A DNA stretch of 64,000 bases from contig NZ_SZPZ01000002.1 of NCBI RefSeq assembly GCF_005233875.1, forward strand, positions 434,001 through 498,000, given 5' to 3'. The translations under genes and the position numbers were made by a program. The DNA comes from Kribbella jiaozuonensis. Lineage in GTDB: Bacteria > Actinomycetota > Actinomycetes > Propionibacteriales > Kribbellaceae. The notes under the pieces were generated by a model. That model was not told the origin of the DNA and made no database searches. It worked only from the letters and a program-made list of their open reading frames with translations. Below are positions 18,041-26,803 of this stretch, piece by piece; the first letter of the stretch is position 1, and every line of letters starts with the position of its first letter.

Positions 18041-19297
18041 ATGGTGAGCGGTTCGGTGAGGAAGCACGGGCTTGCCGTGGCGGGGATCTGCGTGCTGCTG
18101 CTGGCCGGCACGGCCTGCAGTGACACGAAGGCCGACGGAGGTAACGGCAGCGGCGGTCAGTCGACCCCGTCAACGTCGCAGAGCAACTCGCCCGGTGCAT
18201 CGACCACCCCGGGCGACTCGACCACGCCGTCGGAGTCGCCCGCGGCCAGCATCGCCGTCGTGCCTGCCAAGGGCGCGTCCTCGGTGCAGCCGGACAAGCC
18301 GGTGACCGTCACCACGACGGCCGGCAAGTTGTCCGAGGTCACGCTGAAGGACGACGACGGCGACAAGGTGGCCGGCAGCTTCAACACCGAGAAGACCCAG
18401 TGGACCTCCACGGATCACCTCAAGCCGGGCGCGTCGTACACCGTGAGCGGCTCCGCCGAGGGCAGTGACGGCGGCAGCGTGCCGATCAGCTCGACGTTCA
18501 AGACGCTGAAGGCGACCAAGAGCCTGAAGGCCTCGGTCGTCCCGCTGAACGGCGAGACCGTCGGCGTCGCGCTGCCGATCCAGATCTACTGGAACAACCC
18601 GGTCAAGGACCGCGCCGCGGTCGAGAAGCGGCTGAAGGTGACCACCTCGGTCCCGGTCACCGGCACCTGGCACTGGGTGAACAGCAAGCAGGTGAACTAC
18701 CGGCCGATGAACTACTGGCCGGCCGGCACCAAGGTGGCGGTGAACATCGACACCCAGGGCGTCAACGCCGGTAACAACACCTGGGGCACCTCGAGCCGCA
18801 AGATCGCCTTCAGCATCGGCAAGTCGGTCGTCAGCAACGTCAGCGTCAAGAAGCACACGATGACCGTGACGATCAACGGCAAGCTGGCCCGCACCATCCC
18901 GATCACCGCCGGCAAGGACGGGTTCACCACCCGCAGCGGCGTCAAGGTGATCATGGAGAAGTTCACCACCAAGCGGATGGACGCGGCGACGATCGGCATC
19001 AAGCCGGGCGACCCGAACTACTACAACATCAGCGACGTGAAGTGGGCCCAGCGCGTCACCAGCTCCGGCGAGTTCATCCACGGCGCCCCGTGGTCGGCCG
19101 GCAGCCAGGGCAGCGCCAACGTCAGCCACGGCTGCGTCGGCATGAGCCTCGCCGACGCCCAGTGGTTCTTCAACCAAACCCTCCGCGGCGACCCCGTCAC
19201 CGTCACCGGCACCACCCGCCACATGGAACCCGGCAACGGCTGGACCGACTGGAACACCACCTGGGCCGCGTACAAGAAGGGCTCCGCCCTCTCCTGA
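18041..19297 (+). CDS. L,D-transpeptidase lipoprotein
   Basis: This 418-aa exported protein has a lipoprotein signal (HGLAVAGICVLLLAGTACSD, lipobox LAGTAC). A Ser/Thr/Pro-rich spacer follows, then one or two Ig-like domains (about 60-270), and the YkuD catalytic domain. The YkuD motif is HGAPWSAGSQG followed by SHGCVGMSLADA, with the catalytic Cys in SHGC. It makes 3-3 cross-links in peptidoglycan outside the membrane, as Ldt enzymes do in mycobacteria. It is a single gene between hairpins at 17931-17955 and 19328-19361. Confidence 0.95.
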   Translation: MVSGSVRKHGLAVAGICVLLLAGTACSDTKADGGNGSGGQSTPSTSQSNSPGASTTPGDSTTPSESPAASIAVVPAKGASSVQPDKPVTVTTTAGKLSEVTLKDDDGDKVAGSFNTEKTQWTSTDHLKPGASYTVSGSAEGSDGGSVPISSTFKTLKATKSLKASVVPLNGETVGVALPIQIYWNNPVKDRAAVEKRLKVTTSVPVTGTWHWVNSKQVNYRPMNYWPAGTKVAVNIDTQGVNAGNNTWGTSSRKIAFSIGKSVVSNVSVKKHTMTVTINGKLARTIPITAGKDGFTTRSGVKVIMEKFTTKRMDAATIGIKPGDPNYYNISDVKWAQRVTSSGEFIHGAPWSAGSQGSANVSHGCVGMSLADAQWFFNQTLRGDPVTVTGTTRHMEPGNGWTDWNTTWAAYKKGSALS

Positions 19298-19327
19298 ACA
19301 ACTAGAGCGATCGAAGTCAGTGGTTGA

Positions 19328-19361
19328 GCTGGGCCGGACACCTCACGGAGTCCGGCCCAGC
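19328..19361. terminator. Terminator after L,D-transpeptidase
   Basis: GCTGGGCCGGAC (19328-19339) and GTCCGGCCCAGC (19350-19361) make a perfect 12-bp stem with a 10-nt loop, between the convergent transpeptidase and HNH genes. There is no U-run. Confidence 0.7.
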
Positions 19362-19400
19362 GTCACGCCTCGGCGCTGAACAGTGCCGGTTTGAGCTCTG

Positions 19401-21035
19401 TCAGCCTGCGAGCGGGTCTGCTGAGGCAAAGGCAGCTGCTTCCCGAAGGACGACCACGTCGGCCCTCCACCGAGACCGAGGCGCTCGGGCCAGGCCAGTA
19501 CCCCCGCCGGACTCAGCGACGAGCTCAGCGGCGGGCCCTGAGGCGGGCCCTGAGGCGGGCCCTGCGGCGGATCTAGCGGCGGGCTCAGCGGCCGGTTTAT
19601 CAGCGGGCTCGGCGGCTGCCTGTCCGGGCGGGTCAGTGATCGGCGGCTCCAGTCCGGCGGGGTGGTCGGCCGGGTGGAGATCAGGTCGCCATCCGCCCCG
19701 GTGATCGGTCGGGCGGAGGGCAGGTCGCCGTTCGCCGGGGTGGTCGGCTCGGCGGGGGGCAGGTTGGTGTCTGTTGGGGTGGTCAGCTTGCCGGGGGTCG
19801 GGCCGTCGGGTGGGTGGGGGATCGGCCCAGGTGGGGCGGATGACGTGCACGGTGTCGTCAGCGATGGTGACGGTCCAGTGGCCGTGGTGCAGGTCGACGT
19901 GGTGGCGGCGGCACAGGAGCACGAGGTTCGAGATCTTGGTCTCGCCGCCGTCGACCCAGGAGATCAGATGATGGGCGTCGCACATGATCGGTGGTGCGCC
20001 GCAGATTACGCAGCCTCTGTCGCGCGCGTTGAGAGCGCGGCGCATCGCGCGGGTGACGAGCCGCTCGGAGCGGCCGACGTCCAACGGTTCCGAGTGCGAC
20101 CCGAGCACCAACGGGATGATCTTCGCGTCGCAGGCGAGGCGCCGGACGGTCGCGGCCGACAGCCCGTCGCCGTACACCAGTTGTCCGCTCGCGTCGGCGG
20201 TCGCCGCTTTCAGATCTTCGAAATCGATGGTTATCGTCACCTGCGGCTTGGCCGTCGACTGCTCTGCCTCGACCGCTCCGGCCGCGGCGCCGAGGGCAGC
20301 GGTCAGCGCGTCGGCCTGGCGCTTGTCGCGGGAGCGGGGATCGGGTTCGCCGTCGACGGTCTTGTGTGGGCGGGCGCCGGCGTGGATCAAGGCGCGGAGC
20401 AGTTCGGCGTTCTCATTGGCGAGGTACCCGCGGAACTTCACCCCGCGATCCGCGGGCGTCAAGGTCAGCGACTCGCGCCCGTACGCCTCGAGTTCCTCCG
20501 GCTCGGGGCCATCGGTGTCGAGGATGTCCCGCATCTGGTTGCCCGCCCGACGCAGCTCACCCGGTGACAGGTGTGCGGCCAGCTTCACCAGCTCCCGCTC
20601 GGCGGTGTCACGATCGTCGATCGGGACGTGAGCCGGCACCCGCTCCAGCGCCGAGACGATCGCGTCCGCCTGAGCAGGCCTCAGCAGCCATCCGTCAGCG
20701 TCAGGATTAGAGTGGGCGGCAGAGTCGGCGGCAGGTGCATCGGATAACGCGCCGGTCCGATCGAGGGCGGCGGACACAGCCGGGTACTTCGGCAGCGCCT
20801 GCGCGAGACGAACCGTACGGCGGGCCGTCGGCGGGTCCAGGCGATAGCGGAAGCGCAGGAGCTCCGCGGTGTCCCGAGCGCCGAGCTCGGCGGCGTACCC
20901 GGTGCTCTCGACTGTGGCGACAACACTCAACCTGTAGGACTCCAGACGGGCGATCTCGGCATCCACCGCGTCGAGAGTCGACAGCAGTTCGCCGCCGCTC
21001 ATCGACCACGCCGGCCGCTCGCCCAGGAGTTCCAT
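19401..21035 (-). CDS. DUF222/HNH endonuclease (13E12 family)
   Basis: The 544-aa protein starts at the ATG at 21035. The N-terminal 280 residues are the alpha-helical DUF222 domain. The HNH motif follows (CVICGAPPIMCDAHHLISW, then LVLLCRRHHVDLHHG), with two Cys pairs for zinc. The last 150 residues are low-complexity repeats of Pro/Ala/His (ADHP and GPASGPA-type units). This family is abundant in actinobacteria and related to REP13E12 genes; cellular function is not established. No phage or transposon genes are adjacent. Convergent with the L,D-transpeptidase. Confidence 0.9.
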   Translation of the reverse strand: MELLGERPAWSMSGGELLSTLDAVDAEIARLESYRLSVVATVESTGYAAELGARDTAELLRFRYRLDPPTARRTVRLAQALPKYPAVSAALDRTGALSDAPAADSAAHSNPDADGWLLRPAQADAIVSALERVPAHVPIDDRDTAERELVKLAAHLSPGELRRAGNQMRDILDTDGPEPEELEAYGRESLTLTPADRGVKFRGYLANENAELLRALIHAGARPHKTVDGEPDPRSRDKRQADALTAALGAAAGAVEAEQSTAKPQVTITIDFEDLKAATADASGQLVYGDGLSAATVRRLACDAKIIPLVLGSHSEPLDVGRSERLVTRAMRRALNARDRGCVICGAPPIMCDAHHLISWVDGGETKISNLVLLCRRHHVDLHHGHWTVTIADDTVHVIRPTWADPPPTRRPDPRQADHPNRHQPAPRRADHPGERRPALRPTDHRGGWRPDLHPADHPAGLEPPITDPPGQAAAEPADKPAAEPAARSAAGPASGPASGPAAELVAESGGGTGLARAPRSRWRADVVVLREAAAFASADPLAG

Positions 21036-21083
21036 ACGTCGACCCTAGGCGGCTCTGTCGACGATCCGCGAACCAGAATCCCC

Positions 21084-21923
21084 TTATTCTGTGGGCAATT
21101 CGTGGGCCCACGCAGTCAACAGTCCAGCAACCACCTCCTCCGCGTGGAGGGACGGCAGCGAGTGGTGGGTCGCGGTCTCGAGCTGTACGACGGTGGCCGC
21201 CGGGCTGACCGTGGTGACGCGACGGGTGAGCCGGGCCGGGTCCTGGCTCTTGCTGCGGCCTGCCACGAACACCAGTGGAGCGATCGTTCGCAGTTGGTCG
21301 TCCGTGGGGCGTTTGGTGCGGACGAACGGCGTAGAGGGCTCCTCGGCGGCCAGACCTGCCAGCTCGAGGACCTGAGGGTCGACGGGGAGGCCTTGGGTTT
21401 CCCAGCGGAGGAAGGAGATGCTGCGGGCTCGGGAGGGGCGTACGAGGCTCGGCAGCGCTCGGAGGATGTAGGGGAGACGCAGGCCGGTGTAGCAGTCGGT
21501 CGGGTCGAGGAGGGCCAGGCGGGTGACGCGGTCCGGGTGGGCGATGGCGTAGGTCAGGGCGATCCAGGCGCCGTACGAGTGACCGCAGAAGGCGGCGCGG
21601 TCGATGGTGAGGCCGTCCAGGACGTTCGACAGCCAGGTGTGGAGATCCGCGGGTGTCTTGGGGGTGCGGCCGGTGTTGGTGGTGCGGCCGGCGTCGACGA
21701 TGAGGTCGGGGGCGTAGACGCGGTACTGGCGGGCTAGGTGGGGCGCGACGGTGAACCAGACGGGGGAGGTTGCGCTGTGGCCGGGGAGGAGTACGACGGG
21801 TGGGGCGTCCGTGGGGCCGCAGGCGTTGATGTGGGTGGTGCCGAACTCGTCGGTCAGTTCGAGTTGCTCTACCGGAACGTCCCAGCGGGTGAGGAGAGCG
21901 TCGTACGCGTCCTGGAAGGTCAT
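21084..21923 (-). CDS. Alpha/beta hydrolase
   Basis: This 279-aa protein has the oxyanion-hole segment VVLLPGHSATSP, the nucleophile elbow FCGHSYGAW (GHSYG), a likely acid in FVAGRSKSQDPA, and a His in ATHHSLPS. The substrate is unknown. It is divergent from a MarR regulator with 40 bp between starts; that arrangement usually means the regulator controls the enzyme. On the minus strand TATTCT (21936-21931) ends 7 nt before ATG 21923, so the mRNA is likely leaderless. Confidence 0.9.
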   Translation of the reverse strand: MTFQDAYDALLTRWDVPVEQLELTDEFGTTHINACGPTDAPPVVLLPGHSATSPVWFTVAPHLARQYRVYAPDLIVDAGRTTNTGRTPKTPADLHTWLSNVLDGLTIDRAAFCGHSYGAWIALTYAIAHPDRVTRLALLDPTDCYTGLRLPYILRALPSLVRPSRARSISFLRWETQGLPVDPQVLELAGLAAEEPSTPFVRTKRPTDDQLRTIAPLVFVAGRSKSQDPARLTRRVTTVSPAATVVQLETATHHSLPSLHAEEVVAGLLTAWAHELPTE

Positions 21924-21930
21924 GGTGTCG

Positions 21931-21957
21931 AGAATAGCTCACTCAGTGAGGTAAATT
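21931..21957. promoter_or_regulatory. Divergent promoter with palindromic MarR-type operator
   Basis: CTCACT-C-AGTGAG (21938-21950) is a perfect 6+1+6 palindrome. It sits between a -10 for the hydrolase (TATTCT, 21936-21931, minus) and one for marR (TAAATT, 21952-21957, plus). Each -10 ends about 6-7 nt before its start codon, so bound regulator would block both leaderless promoters. Confidence 0.6.
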
Positions 21958-21963
21958 GAGGGC

Positions 21964-22428
21964 ATGCGTGAAGGAGTGATGCCGGCTGACCCCGAGCGGG
22001 CGGCCGCACTGGAGTTGGTGCATCGGTTGCGGGACGTCGCGCTCAGGTGGGAGCTCGCGATCGGGGAGTTCGCCAGGACGACCGGGTTGCACGCCACCGA
22101 CGTACGCGCGCTGGTGAGCCTCCTGGACGCCGAGCGGGCCGGGGAGGAGGCCACGCCCAGCTGGCTCGCTCAGCAGCTCGGAATGACCTCTCAGGCGACG
22201 ACAGCGGTCATCCACCGCCTGGAGGCCGCCGGGCACGTCGAACGGCTCAGAAGCCGCACAGACGGCCGCAGCGCCCGCCTCCACGTCTCGGACAGCGCCG
22301 TCGACCTCGGCTGGCAGTTCTTCGGCCCGCTCCTCGACCGCATGATCGCCACCACGCAGACCCTCGACCCCGACCAGCAGAAGCTGGTGAAGGTCTACCT
22401 GACCGCGGTGTCAGACGCGCTGGGGTAA
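21964..22428 (+). CDS. MarR-family transcriptional regulator
   Basis: This 154-aa protein has a MarR winged helix: TGLHATDVRALVSLLDAE, then WLAQQLGMTSQATTAVIHRLEAAGHVERL (split here as WLAQQLGMTSQ and ATTAVIHRLEAAG) as the recognition helix, and the wing RSRTDGRSARLHVS. It probably represses itself and the divergent hydrolase through the palindrome at 21938-21950. ATG 21964 is supported by a -10 hexamer 7 nt upstream; a second in-frame ATG is at 21979. A 15-bp stem terminator follows immediately. Confidence 0.92.
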   Translation: MREGVMPADPERAAALELVHRLRDVALRWELAIGEFARTTGLHATDVRALVSLLDAERAGEEATPSWLAQQLGMTSQATTAVIHRLEAAGHVERLRSRTDGRSARLHVSDSAVDLGWQFFGPLLDRMIATTQTLDPDQQKLVKVYLTAVSDALG

Positions 22429-22469
22429 ACGAAGAAGGGCCCCGGCGAGTGCCAGGGCCCTTCTTCGTT
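22428..22469. terminator. Bidirectional terminator between marR and qcrB
   Basis: AACGAAGAAGGGCCC (22428-22442) and GGGCCCTTCTTCGTT (22455-22469) are perfect 15-bp arms around a 12-nt loop. The A/T-rich outer ends give a short U-run in both directions, so it can end both the marR and the qcr transcripts. Confidence 0.9.
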
Positions 22470-22479
22470 CGGTACGACG

Positions 22480-24153
22480 TCAGCTGCGGTCGCTGGTGAC
22501 CTCGCGGTAGGTCTCCGTGTCTTCCGTCAACTCGTGGATCTCGTCGGCGTCGTGCGCGTGCTCGTGCGCCTCTTCGAGCTCCTGTGCGGTCGGCTTCTGC
22601 ACCGCGTCGGCGAAGTAGAACCGGGACAGCGCTGCGCGGACCTTGTGCAGCGCCCGCCGCGGTGCGCGGACACCGTTCTCGTCGGTCTCCGGACCGATCT
22701 CGTACGGCACGACCCGGTCCCGCGCGGTGAGCGAGTACGCCTCGTACGTCGAGATCGGCTGGTGCTTCTCGGTGTACTTGCCCTCGGGCGAGCGCACGAT
22801 CACACCGGTCTCGAGGCCGTGGGTCAGGCGGGCGTGGTCGGCCCGCTGGAGCGAGATCGCCCAGCGGCGCGCCACCCAGAAGGCCAGGATCGGCCCCAGG
22901 ATCACCGCGAACCGCAGGAACCAGGTCACGTTGTTCAGCGAGACACCGAAGTGGGTCGCGATCAGGTCGTTACCGCCACCGATCCACAGCAGGGCATAGA
23001 AGGTGATGAATGCGACGCCGACACCGGTCCGGGTCGGGACGTCCCGCGGCCGGTCCAGCAGGTGGTGCTCGCGCTTGTCACCGGTGATCCAGCCTTCGAT
23101 GAACGGGTACAGCGCGACCAGCGTGACGAACGCGGGTGGAATGATCAGCGCCGGGATGAGCAGGTTCCAACCCAGCGTGATACCCCAGAAATGCGACTCG
23201 AAGCCGGGGAATATTCGCACCGCGCCTTCCAGCCAGCCCATGTACCAGTCGGGCTGCGAGCCTGCCGTCACCTCGGCCGGGTTGTACGGCCCGTAGAGCC
23301 AGACCGGGTTGATCTGCATCACTGCGCCCATCAGCGCGGTGATGCCGAAGACCACGAAGAAGAAGCCGCCGGCCTTGGCCGTGTACACCGGGAACAGCGG
23401 GTAGCCGACCACGTTCTTCTGCGTCCGGCCGGGGCCGGCGTACTGCGTGTGCTTGTGGTACACGACCAGGAACAGGTGGGCCGTGACGAGGCCCAGGATG
23501 ATTCCCGGTATCAGCAGCACGTGGACGATGAAGAATCTCGAGACGAAGTCGTCGCCCGGGAACTCACCGCCGAAGATGAAGAAGTTCATGTACGTGCCGA
23601 CCACGGGTGACGCCTGGATCATGCCGTTGGTGATCCGCAGACCGGTGCCGGACAGCAGGTCGTCGGGCAGGCCGTAGCCGATGAAGCCCTCGACGATGCC
23701 GAGGAACAGCATGCCGAAGCCGATCAGCCAGTTCAGCTCACGCGGCTTGCGGAACGCGCCGGTGAAGAACATCCGGAGCAGGTGCACCATCATCGCGGCG
23801 ATGAACAGCACGGCCGCCCAGTGGTGGATCTGCCGGACCAGCAGACCGCCGCGGACGTCGAAGGTGATGTCCAGCGTCGAGGCGTAGGCCTCCGACATGT
23901 GCAGACCCTTGAGCAGGCTGTACGAGCCGTTGTACTGGACCTCGGCCATCGACGGCTTGAACCAGAAGGTCAGGAACGTGCCGGTCAGGATCAGGATGAT
24001 GAAGCTGTAGAGCGCGATCTCGCCCAGCATGAACGACCAGTGGTCGGGGAAGACCTTGCGCAGGTTCTTCTTCCCGATCTTCGCGATGCCGAGGCGATCG
24101 TCGACCCACTTGACCGGGCCGGGGAACTCTGTGTTTGTCGACACTGTTGTCAC
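22480..24153 (-). CDS. qcrB: Cytochrome bc1 complex cytochrome b subunit
   Basis: The 557-aa protein starts at GTG 24153 (VTTVSTNTEFPG), overlapping the qcrA stop by 4 nt (GTGA); the long open frame upstream is antisense reading of qcrA. The heme-ligand helices have RQIHHWAAVLF and VHVLLIPG ... TAHLFLVVYHKH. The Qo-site motif is PDWY (QPDWYMGW), the actinobacterial form of PEWY. A charged C-terminal tail of about 130 aa, rich in Glu and His, extends beyond the last helix. It oxidises menaquinol in the bcc-aa3 supercomplex. It is the last gene of ctaE-qcrC-qcrA-qcrB and is followed by the stem at 22428-22469. Confidence 0.97.
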   Translation of the reverse strand: MTTVSTNTEFPGPVKWVDDRLGIAKIGKKNLRKVFPDHWSFMLGEIALYSFIILILTGTFLTFWFKPSMAEVQYNGSYSLLKGLHMSEAYASTLDITFDVRGGLLVRQIHHWAAVLFIAAMMVHLLRMFFTGAFRKPRELNWLIGFGMLFLGIVEGFIGYGLPDDLLSGTGLRITNGMIQASPVVGTYMNFFIFGGEFPGDDFVSRFFIVHVLLIPGIILGLVTAHLFLVVYHKHTQYAGPGRTQKNVVGYPLFPVYTAKAGGFFFVVFGITALMGAVMQINPVWLYGPYNPAEVTAGSQPDWYMGWLEGAVRIFPGFESHFWGITLGWNLLIPALIIPPAFVTLVALYPFIEGWITGDKREHHLLDRPRDVPTRTGVGVAFITFYALLWIGGGNDLIATHFGVSLNNVTWFLRFAVILGPILAFWVARRWAISLQRADHARLTHGLETGVIVRSPEGKYTEKHQPISTYEAYSLTARDRVVPYEIGPETDENGVRAPRRALHKVRAALSRFYFADAVQKPTAQELEEAHEHAHDADEIHELTEDTETYREVTSDRS

Positions 24154-25199
24154 CCTCGTTCGAAGAAGCTCGGGCCGACCGGCTCTTGGAAGCCGCTCTG
24201 CGCAACCAGATAACCCTCGCTGTCCACTGCCAACGGTAGCTGAGGCAGCGGCCGGGCCGCAGGACCGAAGACGACCTTGGCGCTGTCGGACAGGTCGAAG
24301 GTCGACTGGTGACACGGGCAGAGCACGTGGTGCGTGGTCTGCTCGTACAGCGAGATCGGGCAGCCGACGTGGGTGCAGATCTTCGAGTAGCAGAGGATGC
24401 CGTCGACGCCCCAGTTCTCCCGGCCGGGCTTGGTGCGGATCTCGCTCGGCTTGATCCGGACCACGATCACCGCGGCCTTGGCCTTGGCGTTCTGGTACTC
24501 GGTCGCGTTCTCCTCCTGCAGCGGGGCCAGGTTGGCCGGCGCCGCGTTGACCAGCTGGCCGACGATCAGGTCGGACGGCTTGATCGGGCGGTCGGTGACG
24601 TCGTTGACGACCCGGATGCCCTTCGCCCAGATGGTGTTGTAGAGCGCCCGGCCCGGCAGCGGGCCGAGGTCGCGGAGGAACACGATGGCCGGCAGTCCGA
24701 GCACGCCCAGCGCACCGATCAGCGAGTTGCGGATCATCTTGCGCCGGCCGAAGCCCGACTCGGCCGTGCCCTGCTTGAACGCCTCGGTGATCTCGGCGAT
24801 CTGCTCGGGCGAGGAGTGCGCCGCGTGCCGGTCCTCGGAGATCTCCTCGTCGACCATCAGCTTCTTGGCCCACTGGATCGCGCCGGCGCCGATCAGGAAC
24901 AGCGCCAGGCCGATGCACAGGCCCATGACCATGTTGTTCGCGTTGCCGGACAGCGGCCCGAAGACGAGCTCGGAGTCCCGCGGAATCGCGAAGTACGCCA
25001 CGCAGGCCCCGAGCACCAGCACGGTGGCCAGGCCGAACATCGCCGAGACCTGCCGCTCGACGCGGTCGGCGGCCTTCGGGTCGATGTCGGTGATCCGCGG
25101 CTCGTGCGGCTCCAGGCCCGGGTCCGGAATCGGCTCCGCCACCTCGAGAGCGGTGCCGTGTTCCTCCTCCGGCTTCACCGGCAGATTGTCGTTACTCAT
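24150..25199 (-). CDS. qcrA: Rieske iron-sulfur subunit of bc1 complex
   Basis: This 349-aa protein starts at ATG 25199 ([15 protein letters not shown]), overlapping qcrC by 4 nt. Three N-terminal membrane helices (VLVLGACVAYFA, MGLCIGLALFLIG, SLIGALGVLGLP) are the actinobacterial layout. The [2Fe-2S] ligands are in CTHVGC and CPCHQSTFD (two Cys, two His). It transfers an electron from menaquinol to QcrC. Order, overlaps and strand are shared with the other qcr genes. Confidence 0.97.
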   Translation of the reverse strand: MSNDNLPVKPEEEHGTALEVAEPIPDPGLEPHEPRITDIDPKAADRVERQVSAMFGLATVLVLGACVAYFAIPRDSELVFGPLSGNANNMVMGLCIGLALFLIGAGAIQWAKKLMVDEEISEDRHAAHSSPEQIAEITEAFKQGTAESGFGRRKMIRNSLIGALGVLGLPAIVFLRDLGPLPGRALYNTIWAKGIRVVNDVTDRPIKPSDLIVGQLVNAAPANLAPLQEENATEYQNAKAKAAVIVVRIKPSEIRTKPGRENWGVDGILCYSKICTHVGCPISLYEQTTHHVLCPCHQSTFDLSDSAKVVFGPAARPLPQLPLAVDSEGYLVAQSGFQEPVGPSFFERG

Positions 25200-26062
25200 T
25201 TGGCCTTCGCTCCCTTGGCCTTGACGCCCTTGGCGCCGATCCAGACCGCTACGCACACCAGCAGACCGATGCCGACGAACCAGCCCCACAGACCTTCGGA
25301 GACCGGGCCGAGCCGGCCGAGGCCGAAGCCGCCCGGGTCCTTCTGCGCCTGCAGTGCCTTCAGGTACGCGATGATGTCGCGCTTGTCCTCGGGCTGCATC
25401 ACCTGGTCGGAGAAGACCGGCATCTGCTGCGGGCCGGTCAGCATGGCCTCGTAGATGTGCTTCTCACTGACGCCCATCAGCGACGGCGCGTACTTGCCGT
25501 TCGGCAGTGCGCCGCCGCGACCGGCGAAGTTGTGGCACGCCGTGCAGTTGGTACGGAACAGCTCGCCGCCACGGGTGATCTGCTCGTCGGTGGCCTTGCT
25601 CACGTCGTACGAGTCCTGCGCCGGGACCGCGGGGCCGGGGGCCAGCGAAGCGATGTACGCCGCCAGCGCCTCGATCTCCTCCTGCGTGTACGCCGGGCTC
25701 TTGCGCGGGATCTGCGCACCCGGCTGCATCGCCGGCATCCGGCCGGTACCGACCTGGAAGTCGACCGCGGCGGCGCCGACGCCGATCAGCGACGGGCCGG
25801 CCATCTTGCCCGCGCCGTTCCCGCCGCCCTCGGCGTTCAGGCCGTGGCAGCTGGAGCAGCCGACCGCGAAGAGCTTCTTGCCCTCCTCGATCTGCTGGGA
25901 CTGGGCCGAGTTGTCCGCCACCGCGTTGTCAGGGGCGAAGGCGGCGTACGCCGAACCCACTGCCAGGAGGCCGAACAGGAGCACGACGAGGCCGGCGGAC
26001 CGGTGCCGTCGTCGCGCGGAGAGAAAGCGCGCCGGTGACAAGGAAGGTCTCTTCTCACTCAT
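25196..26062 (-). CDS. qcrC: Diheme cytochrome c subunit of bc1 complex
   Basis: This 288-aa protein starts at ATG 26062, overlapping ctaE by 4 nt. It has an N-terminal signal/anchor ([16 protein letters not shown]), two heme c sites (CSSCH and CTACH), and a C-terminal membrane helix ([19 protein letters not shown]). With no separate cytochrome c in actinobacteria, this subunit hands electrons directly to CtaC. Length and motifs fit the family. Confidence 0.97.
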   Translation of the reverse strand: MSEKRPSLSPARFLSARRRHRSAGLVVLLFGLLAVGSAYAAFAPDNAVADNSAQSQQIEEGKKLFAVGCSSCHGLNAEGGGNGAGKMAGPSLIGVGAAAVDFQVGTGRMPAMQPGAQIPRKSPAYTQEEIEALAAYIASLAPGPAVPAQDSYDVSKATDEQITRGGELFRTNCTACHNFAGRGGALPNGKYAPSLMGVSEKHIYEAMLTGPQQMPVFSDQVMQPEDKRDIIAYLKALQAQKDPGGFGLGRLGPVSEGLWGWFVGIGLLVCVAVWIGAKGVKAKGAKAK

Positions 26063-26721
26063 TTGAGCAGGTAGATGGTCGCGAACAGGGCGATCCAGAC
26101 CACGTCGACGAAGTGCCAGTAGTACGACACGACGATCGCCGAGACGGCCTGTTCGTGGGTGAACTTTCGAGCCATGTACGTCCTGGCCAGGACGAACACG
26201 AAGGCGATGAGGCCGCCGGTCACGTGCAGCGCGTGGAAACCGGTGGCCAGGTAGAACACCGAGCCGTAGGCGGTGGACGAGATCGTCAGACCCTCGTGCA
26301 CCAGGCCGGTGTACTCGGTCACCTGGCCGGCGACGAAGACCGCGCCCATCAGGTACGTGAGGATGAACCACTCACGCATGCCCCAGTTCCGCGGGTTCGC
26401 CAGCGAGCCGACCCGGCCCACCTTGCCGTGCTCGGCGGCGAACACGCCGGCCTGGCAGGTGAACGACGAGGCGACCAGGATGAACGTGTTCACCGAGGCG
26501 AACGGGACGTCCAGGAGGTGCGTCGACACCTGCCACAGCGTCTCCGTACCCGGAGCGGCGGCGGCGGTCGTCACCGACCGGATCGTGAAGTACGCCGCGA
26601 ACAGGGCGGCGAAGAACATCAGTTCGCTCGAGAGCCAGACGATCGTGCCGACACTGACCATGCTGGGACGGTCGTGGTGTCCGTGTTCACGAGACGCTGG
26701 GAGCGCGGTTGCAGTGGCCAC
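26059..26721 (-). CDS. ctaE: Cytochrome c oxidase subunit III
   Basis: The 220-aa protein starts at GTG 26721 ([20 protein letters not shown]). It has five membrane helices and the subunit III motifs [12 protein letters not shown] and [14 protein letters not shown]. It heads the ctaE-qcrCAB operon, as in mycobacteria (Rv2193-Rv2196). CATAAT at 26733-26728 (minus) ends about 7 nt before the GTG, which supports this start over upstream in-frame codons and suggests a leaderless mRNA. Confidence 0.96.
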   Translation of the reverse strand: MATATALPASREHGHHDRPSMVSVGTIVWLSSELMFFAALFAAYFTIRSVTTAAAAPGTETLWQVSTHLLDVPFASVNTFILVASSFTCQAGVFAAEHGKVGRVGSLANPRNWGMREWFILTYLMGAVFVAGQVTEYTGLVHEGLTISSTAYGSVFYLATGFHALHVTGGLIAFVFVLARTYMARKFTHEQAVSAIVVSYYWHFVDVVWIALFATIYLLK

Positions 26722-26727
26722 GCGGTC

Positions 26728-26733
26728 ATTATG
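26728..26733 (-). promoter_or_regulatory. -10 element of ctaE-qcrCAB operon
   Basis: CATAAT on the minus strand ends 7 nt before the GTG of ctaE. No clear -35 was found. Confidence 0.5.
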
Positions 26734-26791
26734 TCGGTCCTCGCGTTCAGCGCTACGACCACCCCCGTGCATGTCGTGAACCGGGTGTTCC

Positions 26792-26797
26792 TACTGT
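26792..26797 (+). promoter_or_regulatory. -10 element of ctaG
   Basis: TACTGT ends 6 nt before GTG 26804, implying a leaderless ctaG mRNA. The divergent ctaE promoter is about 65 bp away. Confidence 0.5.
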
Positions 26798-26803
26798 TGA
26801 AGC

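Noticed and set aside
22480..24918. An 812-residue cytochrome b
   Set aside because: The N-terminal extension reads an alternative frame of qcrA; GTG 24153 with a 4-nt overlap gives the normal 557-aa QcrB.
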